Below are positions 1 to 5,282 of a DNA stretch of 5,282 nucleotides, piece after piece. The notes beneath the pieces are model-generated. The model did no database searches. It saw only the letters and a list, made by a program, of their open reading frames with translations, and had not been told where the DNA came from. Numbering within the stretch: the stretch's first letter is position 1; the number at the start of each line of letters is the position of its first letter. Position numbers and translations under genes: made by a program. Origin of the DNA: Alphaproteobacteria bacterium (GTDB taxonomy: Bacteria; Pseudomonadota; Alphaproteobacteria; RF32; CAG-239); the NCBI GenBank assembly GCA_017958895.1, contig JAGDBT010000100.1:1-5282 (forward strand). Direction: 5' to 3'.

Positions 1-780
1 ACTGTTTTTAAATTGGAAAACGATGTATTTAAAATCATAGAGGCAATTGAAAGCCACTTAAAAGGCAATAATATCGAAGAACGGTTGCGTGATGGTTTTC
101 AGGTAGTTATATCCGGGCCGACCAATGCCGGAAAGTCCAGTTTGATAAATGCTTTGGTTAAAAGAAATGTGGCTATAGTTTCGGATATAGCCGGTACAAC
201 TCGCGATGTGATAGATGCCTATGTTGATATAAAAGGTTTTCCGGTGGTTTTTTCGGATACGGCAGGCCTGAGAGAAACGACGGATGAAATAGAAAGAATA
301 GGTGTGAATTTAGCTAAAAATAAGATATCCGAGGCAGATTTTAATATCTTTATTTTTGATGCCGAAACGGATAGTCCTGATATTTTTGCGCAATATACCA
401 AAGATATGAAAAACTATGTTATTGTTGCCAATAAGGCCGATAAATTAGATGCCGCTCGTCGTGAGGAATTGCAAAAAAATGGTTGTCTGATGATTTCCGC
501 AAAATACAGTGAAAATTTAGAGCAAATAACCGAGGTGCTTTATAAGCATTTTAATGATGTATATTCAGTGAGTTCGGCACATTTGATTACTCGTCAACGC
601 TATAAAGAAGCGCTGAAAGCATGCTTGGAACATTTACGACGTTTTAACTTGCAAAAAGAGATTGAATTGGCTGCAGAAGATTTGCGTCTGGCTTGTCGGG
701 AAATCGGTAAAATCACAGGCAGAATTGAGGTTTCGGAAATTCTCGATAAAATATTCAGCAGTTTTTGTATCGGAAAATAA
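1..780 (+). CDS. mnmE: tRNA modification GTPase MnmE (TrmE), C-terminal part; 5' end outside window
   Basis: MnmE is a dimeric GTPase that works with MnmG to install the aminomethyl or carboxymethylaminomethyl group at C5 of wobble U34 in a subset of tRNAs. The frame is open from base 1 (first codons read TVFK), so the TTG at 13 is not a credible start. About 259 of the family's usual 440-460 residues are present, and the N-terminal folate-binding domain is missing upstream. Counting from the first codon seen, the inserted G domain shows the P-loop GPTNAGKS (39-46), G2 GTTRD (65-69), G3 DTAGL (from 86) and G4 NKAD (144-147), followed by an ISAK motif. The C-terminal helical domain ends in the diagnostic Cys-Ile-Gly-Lys (Cys256), the cysteine essential for modification. 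The next gene but for a 150-bp gap is its partner mnmG. A terminator 65 bases past the stop suggests the two are transcribed separately. Identification is near certain. Confidence 0.97.
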   Translation, partial: TVFKLENDVFKIIEAIESHLKGNNIEERLRDGFQVVISGPTNAGKSSLINALVKRNVAIVSDIAGTTRDVIDAYVDIKGFPVVFSDTAGLRETTDEIERIGVNLAKNKISEADFNIFIFDAETDSPDIFAQYTKDMKNYVIVANKADKLDAARREELQKNGCLMISAKYSENLEQITEVLYKHFNDVYSVSSAHLITRQRYKEALKACLEHLRRFNLQKEIELAAEDLRLACREIGKITGRIEVSEILDKIFSSFCIGK

Positions 781-802
781 CAGTGTATTTAAATTACTGT
801 TA
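778..802. repeat. 7-bp perfect inverted repeat overlapping the mnmE stop codon
   Basis: TAACAGT (778-784, including the mnmE TAA stop) is followed after 11 bases by its exact reverse complement ACTGTTA (796-802). The spacer GTATTTAAATT contains the palindrome ATTTAAAT. No T-tract follows, so it is not an intrinsic terminator by itself. It could be an RNA hairpin at the mnmE 3' end or an operator for a dimeric regulator. The repeat is seen directly; any function is inference. Confidence 0.5.
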
Positions 803-803
803 A
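789..803. promoter_or_regulatory. CtrA-like motif TTAA-N7-TTAA
   Basis: TTAA (789-792), seven bases, then TTAA (800-803) matches the full-site spacing bound by the alphaproteobacterial cell-cycle regulator CtrA (TTAA-N7-TTAA, often followed by C; here the next base is A). It lies in the gap ahead of mnmG, nested in the inverted repeat at 778-802. In AT-rich DNA this pattern arises by chance fairly often, so the call rests on its intergenic position and the presumed lineage. Functional binding is inferred only. Confidence 0.3.
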
Positions 804-844
804 ATCAAACGGTTGCGAAATATTCTTGAATCATTAAATTAAAA

Positions 845-875
845 CGCTGTATTTAAAGAAATGCGGCGCTTTTTT
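845..875 (+). terminator. Intrinsic terminator downstream of mnmE
   Basis: CGCTGTATTT (845-854) pairs with AAATGCGGCG (859-868) to give a continuous 10-bp stem with two G-U wobbles. The loop is AAAG (855-858). One C and a run of six Ts (870-875) follow directly, then GTTTG. This is a standard Rho-independent layout on the + strand. It sits 65 bases after the mnmE stop and 55 before mnmG, so it should end the mnmE transcript and leave mnmG needing its own promoter. Confidence 0.75.
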
Positions 876-877
876 GT

Positions 878-907
878 TTGCAAAATTTTTGAAGATGTGT
901 TTTATAT
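878..907 (+). promoter_or_regulatory. Weak candidate promoter for mnmG
   Basis: TTGCAA (878-883) resembles a -35 box and TTATAT (902-907) a -10 box at 18-bp spacing. The overlapping TATGAT (905-910) is a better -10 but at 21-bp spacing. The region is AT-rich, so such matches are cheap. The main argument is position: a terminator lies just upstream and mnmG begins at 931, so a start site is expected in this interval. Confidence 0.25.
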
Positions 908-930
908 GATAAAAAATTAAGACAAAGAAA

Positions 931-2775
931 ATGAAAGAATATGATGTTATAGTTGTCGGCGGAGGACACGCCGGATGTGAAGCCTGCGCGGCAGCGGCGC
1001 GTTGCGGGGCAGAAACTCTTTTGGTTACGCATAAAATATCCACTATCGGCGAAATGTCTTGCAATCCGGCTATCGGCGGACTGGGAAAAGGGCATTTGGT
1101 CAGAGAAATTGATGCGCTTGACGGCTTGATGGCTCGGGTTATAGACAAGGCCGGAATTCAGTTTCGTATGCTCAATCTTTCTAAAGGGCCGGCAGTGCGC
1201 GGACCTCGGGCTCAGGCAGATCGCGATTTGTATCGCAAATATATGCTGGAAGCCTTAAGAAACACTCCTCATCTTGATATTAAAGAAGCAGCGGCCGAGG
1301 GATTGGCTTTTGTAGATGATAAAGTAAGCGGTGTTGTGCTTTCTGACGGCAAAACCGTAAATTGTAAGGCACTTGTTTTGACTACCGGTACTTTTTTGAA
1401 CGGAATCATGTTCACCGGGCACAATACAACCGAAGGGGGAAGGGTAGGCGACATCTCTTGCCATGGTATAACATCGTATTTAAAACAAAAAGGCTTGCTT
1501 TTGGGGCGCCTGAAAACCGGTACGCCGGCAAGGCTGAACGGTGATACCATAAATTGGAAAATATTGGATAGCCAGTGCGGTGATGATAATCCGCAACCTT
1601 TTTCGTTTTTAACCGAAAAAATCACTAATCGTCAGATAGAATGCGGCATAACCAACACCAATGAAGAAACCCATAAAATTATCCGCGATAATTTTTCTAA
1701 ATGCGCCTTATTTTCAGGCTTGATTACGGGACGCGGACCACGTTATTGTCCGAGTATTGAAGATAAATTGGTGCGCTTTGCCGACCGAACTTCGCACCAG
1801 ATATTTTTGGAGCCGGAAGGATATAATACGAATGTTGTTTATCCTAACGGTATATCAACCTCGTTGCCGGCAGATGTGCAGGATGCCTTTATCCACACAA
1901 TGAAAGGCTTGGAAAATGTTGAAATTCTGCGTTATGCCTACGCAATTGAATATGATTATGTTTGCCCGCAGGAATTAGACCATTGCTTGCAGGTTAAAAA
2001 GGTGCCGGGACTATTTTTGGCCGGACAAATAAACGGCACGACCGGCTATGAAGAAGCAGGAGCTCAAGGATTGATTGCGGGTGTAAATGCCGCACATTTG
2101 GCGCTGAAAACCGGTAAAGAACTTTATATTGACCGCAGCCAGGGCTATATAGGAGTTATGATTGATGACCTTATAACCAAGGGAGTTGATGAGCCGTATC
2201 GTATGTTTACTTCTCGCTCGGAATACAGATTGCTTTTGCGTGCCGACAATGCGGATGCCAGATTAACCGAGTTGGGTTATGAAAGCGGTTGTGTGGGCGA
2301 AGAACGTTATCAAAAATACCTTTCCAAAAAGGCGGAGATTGCTAAATTTAATCAATATTGTTGCGAAAAAACAATAAGTTATGCAAAAATTGAAGAAGAG
2401 GGGATTAGCGTTAAGCATGACGGAAAAAAATCGTTAAAAGATGTGATGAGCTACCCGCATGTTTCACGTGAAACAATTGAAAAAATAGATTCGGAAGTCA
2501 AAAATATAAGCGATACGATTTATGAGCAGGTTGAAATTGAGGCCAAGTATTCCGGTTATTTGAAGAGGGAATATGAAGATATTGCTGTTTTTAAGAGAGA
2601 TGAGAATCTGAAAATCCGTGAAGATATCGATTATAGCAAAATCGGCGGTTTATCTACGGAAATGATACATCGCTTCACTACCGTAAAGCCAAAAACCATT
2701 GGCGAAGCTTCGCGCATAACCGGTGTAACTCCGGCAGCGGTAACGGCTTTGTTGGGATACATTAAAAATGGCTGA
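931..2775 (+). CDS. mnmG: tRNA U34 carboxymethylaminomethyl modification enzyme MnmG (GidA)
   Basis: MnmG is the FAD-dependent partner of MnmE. Together they use a methylene-tetrahydrofolate carbon and ammonium or glycine to modify wobble U34 of tRNAs. The 614-residue product is close to the family's usual 620-630. It opens with the FAD dinucleotide-binding motif GGGHAGCEA (10-18) and has Cys44 in CNPAIGGLGKG, Cys273 in RGPRYCPSIEDK, and a second FAD-contacting stretch, LFLAGQINGTTGYEEAGAQG, around 361-380. The C-terminal MnmE/tRNA-binding region ends in GLSTEMIHRF and ITGVTPAAVTALLGYI. The ATG at 931 gives the family N-terminus (MKEYDVIVVGGG). The upstream bases (GACAAAGAAA) hold only a poor Shine-Dalgarno. 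The last 8 bases overlap the PHP gene. Residues 511-515 (VSRET) are encoded by a parS site, and a DnaA-box sequence lies at codons for FIHT. No truncation or frameshift is seen. Confidence 0.98.
   Translation: MKEYDVIVVGGGHAGCEACAAAARCGAETLLVTHKISTIGEMSCNPAIGGLGKGHLVREIDALDGLMARVIDKAGIQFRMLNLSKGPAVRGPRAQADRDLYRKYMLEALRNTPHLDIKEAAAEGLAFVDDKVSGVVLSDGKTVNCKALVLTTGTFLNGIMFTGHNTTEGGRVGDISCHGITSYLKQKGLLLGRLKTGTPARLNGDTINWKILDSQCGDDNPQPFSFLTEKITNRQIECGITNTNEETHKIIRDNFSKCALFSGLITGRGPRYCPSIEDKLVRFADRTSHQIFLEPEGYNTNVVYPNGISTSLPADVQDAFIHTMKGLENVEILRYAYAIEYDYVCPQELDHCLQVKKVPGLFLAGQINGTTGYEEAGAQGLIAGVNAAHLALKTGKELYIDRSQGYIGVMIDDLITKGVDEPYRMFTSRSEYRLLLRADNADARLTELGYESGCVGEERYQKYLSKKAEIAKFNQYCCEKTISYAKIEEEGISVKHDGKKSLKDVMSYPHVSRETIEKIDSEVKNISDTIYEQVEIEAKYSGYLKREYEDIAVFKRDENLKIREDIDYSKIGGLSTEMIHRFTTVKPKTIGEASRITGVTPAAVTALLGYIKNG
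1889..1897 (+). other. Perfect DnaA-box sequence TTATCCACA inside mnmG
   Basis: TTATCCACA is the consensus high-affinity 9-mer for the replication initiator DnaA. It lies in mnmG coding sequence. A looser relative, TTATCCGCG, is at 1679-1687 (7 of 9 matching). No cluster of boxes or AT-rich unwinding region accompanies it, so this is not an origin. It may be a stray DnaA site in origin-near DNA or chance. Confidence 0.35.
2460..2475. other. parS: parS centromere site 1 (within mnmG)
   Basis: TGTTTCACGTGAAACA is a perfect 16-bp palindrome matching the bacterial parS consensus TGTTNCACGTGAAACA, which ParB binds to load onto and spread along the chromosome. It is read in the mnmG frame as H-VSRET-I (Val511-Thr515). 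The identical 16-mer recurs 1255 bp downstream in rsmG, and parA and parB follow. Sequence identity to the consensus and the parAB context make this a strong call; occupancy by ParB is inferred. Confidence 0.93.
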
Positions 2776-3613
2776 GATCCAAACATTTTCATATCATACG
2801 CATACAAATTTTTCCGATGGTTCGTGTTCGTTGCGAGAAATGGTGCGACAAGCCAAAAAAATCGGTTTTACGGAAATGGGCGTAAGCGATCATTTGATTG
2901 TTCATAAGAATATGAAAAAAGATGATTGCTGGGAATATTTGAAAAATATGGAAATATCATACGTTTATAACGATGATTTTAAGGGAGTTCTTGATCTGTT
3001 CAAACGTCATTGTGAGGAAATTCGTAAAGTTTCTAAAGAAGAAAATTTTAAGCTTTATACGGGCTTTGAAGTTGATTATTTCCCGTATGACGGTTGGGAA
3101 GAAGAATTTAAGTGGTTTATAGCGCAACTGGATGTCGATTATTTGCACACCGGAAATCATTTTTTTTGCGACGAAAGTTTTGAACATACAATCAATATGT
3201 CTTTTTTCAAAAAAATATGCACGGATAAGGGATTATATAGAGAATATATGAGCCGGCATTTCAAGACTCTGCAAAAGGCCGTGGAATCAAAGCTGTTTAC
3301 CTTTTTGGCACATATTGATTATGTTCGCAGTTTAGGAAAAGAAATCTATGACGAAGCCGATTTCGGAGCTGAAAAAAAGCAAATAATCGCGGCTTTGGAA
3401 AAAACGGGGACTGCTTTGGAATTAAGCACCAAAGGTTTGCGTAAGGTCGGCGATTTTTACGGCGGCGGAGAGATATTGCGAGAAGCGGCAGAAAAGAATA
3501 TTGCGGTTATTATCAGTGATGATGCGCACCGTTGCGAAGAATTGGGCGCGGGATTTGAAATAGCTGAAGATGAACTCAAAAAATACGGTATTTCAAAGCG
3601 CTTAAAATTTTAG
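2768..3613 (+). CDS. PHP-domain phosphoesterase, histidinol-phosphatase (HisJ/HisK)-like
   Basis: This 281-residue protein has the layout of the PHP metallophosphoesterase family, closest to histidinol-phosphatase of the HisK/HisJ type, which dephosphorylates histidinol phosphate in histidine synthesis. Likely metal ligands are visible in order: the opening HTH (His10, His12) with FSDGS (Asp17), Glu24, SDH (Asp41-His42), GFEVDY (Glu101), GNHF (His131), AHIDYV (His182), and DDAH near the end (Asp252, His254). No signal peptide or membrane segment is evident, so it is probably cytoplasmic. The start ATG lies inside the last codons of mnmG (8-base overlap) with no convincing Shine-Dalgarno, suggesting translational coupling. 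No other histidine gene is nearby, so the substrate is uncertain; it could act on another phosphate ester or nucleotide. The family call is strong, the substrate weak. Its insertion between mnmG and rsmG is atypical. Confidence 0.85.
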   Translation: MAEIQTFSYHTHTNFSDGSCSLREMVRQAKKIGFTEMGVSDHLIVHKNMKKDDCWEYLKNMEISYVYNDDFKGVLDLFKRHCEEIRKVSKEENFKLYTGFEVDYFPYDGWEEEFKWFIAQLDVDYLHTGNHFFCDESFEHTINMSFFKKICTDKGLYREYMSRHFKTLQKAVESKLFTFLAHIDYVRSLGKEIYDEADFGAEKKQIIAALEKTGTALELSTKGLRKVGDFYGGGEILREAAEKNIAVIISDDAHRCEELGAGFEIAEDELKKYGISKRLKF

Positions 3614-3659
3614 TTTAATAACCTTCATATTTTATTGCAAAAATAAACGAATCTATCAT

Positions 3660-3678
3660 ACTCTTCTCTAAGAGGAGT
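3660..3678 (+). promoter_or_regulatory. Hairpin burying the rsmG Shine-Dalgarno
   Basis: ACTCTTCT (3660-3667) pairs with AGAGGAGT (3671-3678) across the loop CTA, giving an 8-bp stem with one G-U pair (3664-3674). The 3' arm contains the whole strong ribosome binding site AGAGGAG, four bases before the ATG at 3683. When folded, the site would be blocked, as in RNA thermometers or other translational switches. No T-tract follows, so it is not a terminator. The pairing is seen directly; regulation is inferred. Confidence 0.5.
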
Positions 3679-3682
3679 TGTT

Positions 3683-4309
3683 ATGATTGTTGCTGAAGAA
3701 TTACAAAAATATGATGTTTCACGTGAAACAATGCAAAAATTGCAAGATTTTGTTTCAATCCTGACGGATTGGAATGAAAAAATGAATCTGGTAAGCAAGA
3801 ATTCACTCTCTGAGGTTTGGGCGCGTCATGTTTTTGACTCTTTGCAACTGGTGAAATATTTACCTGAAAAAATAGAAAAACTGGTCGATATCGGCAGCGG
3901 TGCGGGATTTCCGGGGGTGGTGCTGGCTGTGTATTTGGCGGAAAAAAGTCCGGAAACCAAGGTAATTTTAGTGGAAAGCATTACCAAAAAAGCAAATTAT
4001 TTGCTGAGTGTTTGTTCGGAGCTGGGGCTCAAGAATGTTAAGGTCATCAATAATCGTATCGAAAATGAAAAGTTTGATGGTGTTGATGTTATAACGGCTC
4101 GTGCGGTAGCATCGCTGAAAATTTTGTGCGAATATGCTTATAAAACAGGCTTAAATAGGACTAACTTGTTGTTTCTTAAAGGAAAATCTTATAAAGAAGA
4201 ATTAGAAGAGGCCGCTAAATTTTGGTCTTTTAAGCAGGATATTTATCAAAATAATTACAGCGATGACGGAGTAATCTTAAAATTAGCCGATTTGAGGAAA
4301 AGAAAATGA
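3683..4309 (+). CDS. rsmG: 16S rRNA (guanine-527-N7)-methyltransferase RsmG (GidB)
   Basis: RsmG transfers a methyl group from S-adenosylmethionine to N7 of G527 in the 530 loop of 16S rRNA; loss of it gives low-level streptomycin resistance in several bacteria. The 208-residue product matches the family length (207 in E. coli). It has the N-terminal helical region with DWNEKMNLVS and RHVFDSLQL, the SAM-binding VDIGSGAGFPG (68-78), the acidic second strand VES followed by KKANYL, and the ITARAVASL segment. The ATG at 3683 is chosen because a strong AGAGGAG lies four bases upstream; that site sits in a hairpin. Residues 12-16 (VSRET) are written by a parS site. The stop overlaps the parA start as ATGA, so the two are likely translationally coupled. 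No terminator is seen between the PHP gene and rsmG, so read-through from mnmG is possible. Confidence 0.97.
   Translation: MIVAEELQKYDVSRETMQKLQDFVSILTDWNEKMNLVSKNSLSEVWARHVFDSLQLVKYLPEKIEKLVDIGSGAGFPGVVLAVYLAEKSPETKVILVESITKKANYLLSVCSELGLKNVKVINNRIENEKFDGVDVITARAVASLKILCEYAYKTGLNRTNLLFLKGKSYKEELEEAAKFWSFKQDIYQNNYSDDGVILKLADLRKRK
3715..3730. other. parS: parS centromere site 2 (within rsmG)
   Basis: This is the same perfect TGTTTCACGTGAAACA palindrome as at 2460-2475. It is read in the rsmG frame as D-VSRET-M (Val12-Thr16). It lies 591 bp before the parA start and 1359 bp before the parB start. Both copies share the flanks A on the left and AT on the right. Two consensus sites this close to parAB are typical of a chromosomal partition centromere. 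Confidence 0.94.
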
Positions 4310-5073
4310 AAATAATTTCGGTGGCAAACAGAAAGGGTGGAGTAGGGAAAACCACAACGGCAATTAATATTGCCACGGCTCTTTCGGCAATAGAAAAAAA
4401 GGTTTTGGTTATTGATTTTGATCCGCAAGGTAATGCCACAACCTCGTTAGGCATAACAAAAGCCAAAAATCAACCGTCTTCTTACGATGTATTAATCGGC
4501 AGATGCGGCGCCGAAAGGGCGGTTATCGGTACCGATATTCCGCGTTTTGATGTGATTCCGTCTTCTCCGGATTTGGCGGCGGCGGAAATAGAACTGGTCG
4601 ATTTGCATAATCGGGAATTTGTGCTCAAAAGTGCATTGAGCCGGTTAAATGATGTTTACGATTATGTTTTAATAGATTGCCCTCCTTCACTCAATTTAAT
4701 AACCATCAATGCACTGGTTTCTTCAAAATCGGTGTTGGTGCCTTTACAATGCGAATTTTTGGCCTTGGAAGGTTTGGCCGATTTAATGAAAAATATAAAC
4801 GCCATAAAACGCAATTTTAACTCGGAGTTATGTTTGCAAGGTATTGTTTTAACGATGTTTAGTCGGCAAAACAATTTAAGCAAAATGATAGAGGCAGATG
4901 TGCGCAAATACTTTGGAGACAAGGTTTATGAAACGGTAATTCCGCGCTGTGTACGTATTGCGGAAGCACCATCGTTCGGTAAACCGATTCTTTTATATGA
5001 TTTTAAGTGCAGCGGTGCTCAGGCGTATGTGCAGTTGGCTAAAGAGTTTTTGAAAAGAGAAAAGGAGTTGTAA
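4306..5073 (+). CDS. parA: Chromosome partitioning ATPase ParA (Soj)
   Basis: ParA is a deviant Walker-type ATPase that binds nucleoid DNA as an ATP dimer and is released by ParB, producing the gradient that moves parS-bound origins apart. The 255-residue product has the deviant Walker A KGGVGKTT (10-17, signature Lys10 and catalytic-loop Lys15), the switch region FDPQGNATTSLG (from 38), Walker B VLIDCPP (Asp124), and a C-terminal DNA-binding region with basic residues. Length is normal for chromosomal ParA. The residue before the P-loop is Arg9 where Gln is common, a minor variation. GAGG (4294-4297) sits 8 bases before the ATG, which overlaps the rsmG stop by four bases. Context with two parS sites and parB immediately after supports a chromosomal, not plasmid, role. 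MinD or other ParA-like ATPases are unlikely given the sequence and neighbours. Confidence 0.97.
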   Translation: MKIISVANRKGGVGKTTTAINIATALSAIEKKVLVIDFDPQGNATTSLGITKAKNQPSSYDVLIGRCGAERAVIGTDIPRFDVIPSSPDLAAAEIELVDLHNREFVLKSALSRLNDVYDYVLIDCPPSLNLITINALVSSKSVLVPLQCEFLALEGLADLMKNINAIKRNFNSELCLQGIVLTMFSRQNNLSKMIEADVRKYFGDKVYETVIPRCVRIAEAPSFGKPILLYDFKCSGAQAYVQLAKEFLKREKEL

Positions 5074-5282
5074 ATGAACGCAAATAACAAAAAATCCGGC
5101 TTAGGACGCGGTTTGGAGGCCTTTCTGGGCGACGAAGAATTTAATTTGGACGATGCAAAAGATGTCGAGAGTTTTGTTCATAACACTGTATTTAAAGATG
5201 AAAAGCCAAACGAAGTTTCTTTGGAAGATATTAAGCCGTGCACTTTTCAGCCAAGAACAGAGTTCAATGCCGAATCTTTGCA
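5074..5282 (+). CDS. parB: Chromosome partitioning protein ParB (Spo0J), N-terminal part; 3' end outside window
   Basis: ParB binds parS, loads as a CTP-dependent clamp, spreads along DNA and stimulates ParA ATPase activity. Only about 69 codons are in the window. The product starts MNANNKKSGLGRGLEAFLGD, where the basic LGRGL-type segment (9-14) is the family's N-terminal ParA-contacting motif. An acidic, probably disordered linker follows, then EVSLEDIKPCTFQPRTEF, which matches the start of the ParB/sulfiredoxin-like CTPase domain (I-x-P...QPR-x-F). The GERR-type CTP motif, the helix-turn-helix and the dimer domain would lie beyond the edge. The ATG directly abuts the parA stop TAA (5071-5073), and a strong AAGGAG (5062-5067) lies inside the parA end, so expression is coupled to parA. 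The linker includes NTVFKDEK, coded by one copy of the repeated TGTATTTAAA word. Confidence 0.95.
   Translation, partial: MNANNKKSGLGRGLEAFLGDEEFNLDDAKDVESFVHNTVFKDEKPNEVSLEDIKPCTFQPRTEFNAESL

Noticed and set aside
13..15. TTG at base 13 as the start of mnmE
   Set aside because: The frame is open upstream to base 1, and starting here would omit the folate-binding domain every MnmE needs; the gene is simply cut by the window edge.
881..891. Short inverted repeat CAAAA/TTTTTG upstream of mnmG
   Set aside because: It is too short and entirely A/T within the stem to be a stable hairpin or a convincing operator.
906..920. Tiny ORF ATG ATA AAA AAT TAA (4 codons) just before mnmG
   Set aside because: It has no ribosome binding site, and such short frames are expected by chance in AT-rich leaders; nothing suggests a leader peptide.
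834..1148. Reverse-strand open frame of about 100 codons across the mnmG start
   Set aside because: It lies mostly antisense to strongly conserved mnmG and its product is low-complexity with no recognisable domain. The other antisense frames (for example 1269-1625 and 4662-4922) fail for the same reason.
3635..3659. Possible promoter TTGCAA (3635-3640) and TATCAT (3654-3659) before rsmG
   Set aside because: The spacing is 13 bp, well short of the usual 16-18, and no better pair was found in this AT-rich gap.

Overview
The window reads as ordinary chromosomal DNA of a low-GC (about 40% by eye) alphaproteobacterium. It carries the conserved origin-proximal block mnmE - mnmG - rsmG - parA - parB, all on the + strand. 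The lineage call rests on gene order, protein style and low GC. It resembles AT-rich, host-associated or gut alphaproteobacteria, but genus cannot be fixed from the sequence alone.

Layout. Bases 1-780 are the C-terminal part of mnmE, which is cut by the window edge. The 150-bp gap that follows (781-930) holds an inverted repeat over the mnmE stop codon with an embedded TTAA-N7-TTAA (CtrA-like) motif, a good intrinsic terminator (845-875), and a weak candidate promoter for mnmG. mnmG (931-2775) overlaps by 8 bases a PHP-family phosphoesterase gene (2768-3613) that does not belong to the usual block. A 69-bp gap then ends in a hairpin that buries the rsmG Shine-Dalgarno. rsmG (3683-4309) overlaps parA (4306-5073) by ATGA. 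parB starts immediately after the parA stop codon and runs off the window.

How the genes work together. MnmE and MnmG form the complex that modifies U34 of certain tRNAs. RsmG methylates 16S rRNA. ParA and ParB segregate the chromosome by acting on parS. Two perfect, identical 16-bp parS palindromes (TGTTTCACGTGAAACA) lie inside coding sequence, one in mnmG and one in rsmG. Both are read in the same frame as the peptide VSRET, so the translation-factor genes also serve as the centromere for the parAB genes downstream. A perfect DnaA box in mnmG fits an origin-near location but does not show an origin here.

I see no mobile element, tRNA, rRNA, CRISPR array or clearly undescribed multi-gene system. 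The points of most interest are the dual-coding parS sites, the sequestered rsmG ribosome binding site, the intruding PHP gene, and a short motif (TGTATTTAAA) that recurs more than its composition predicts.
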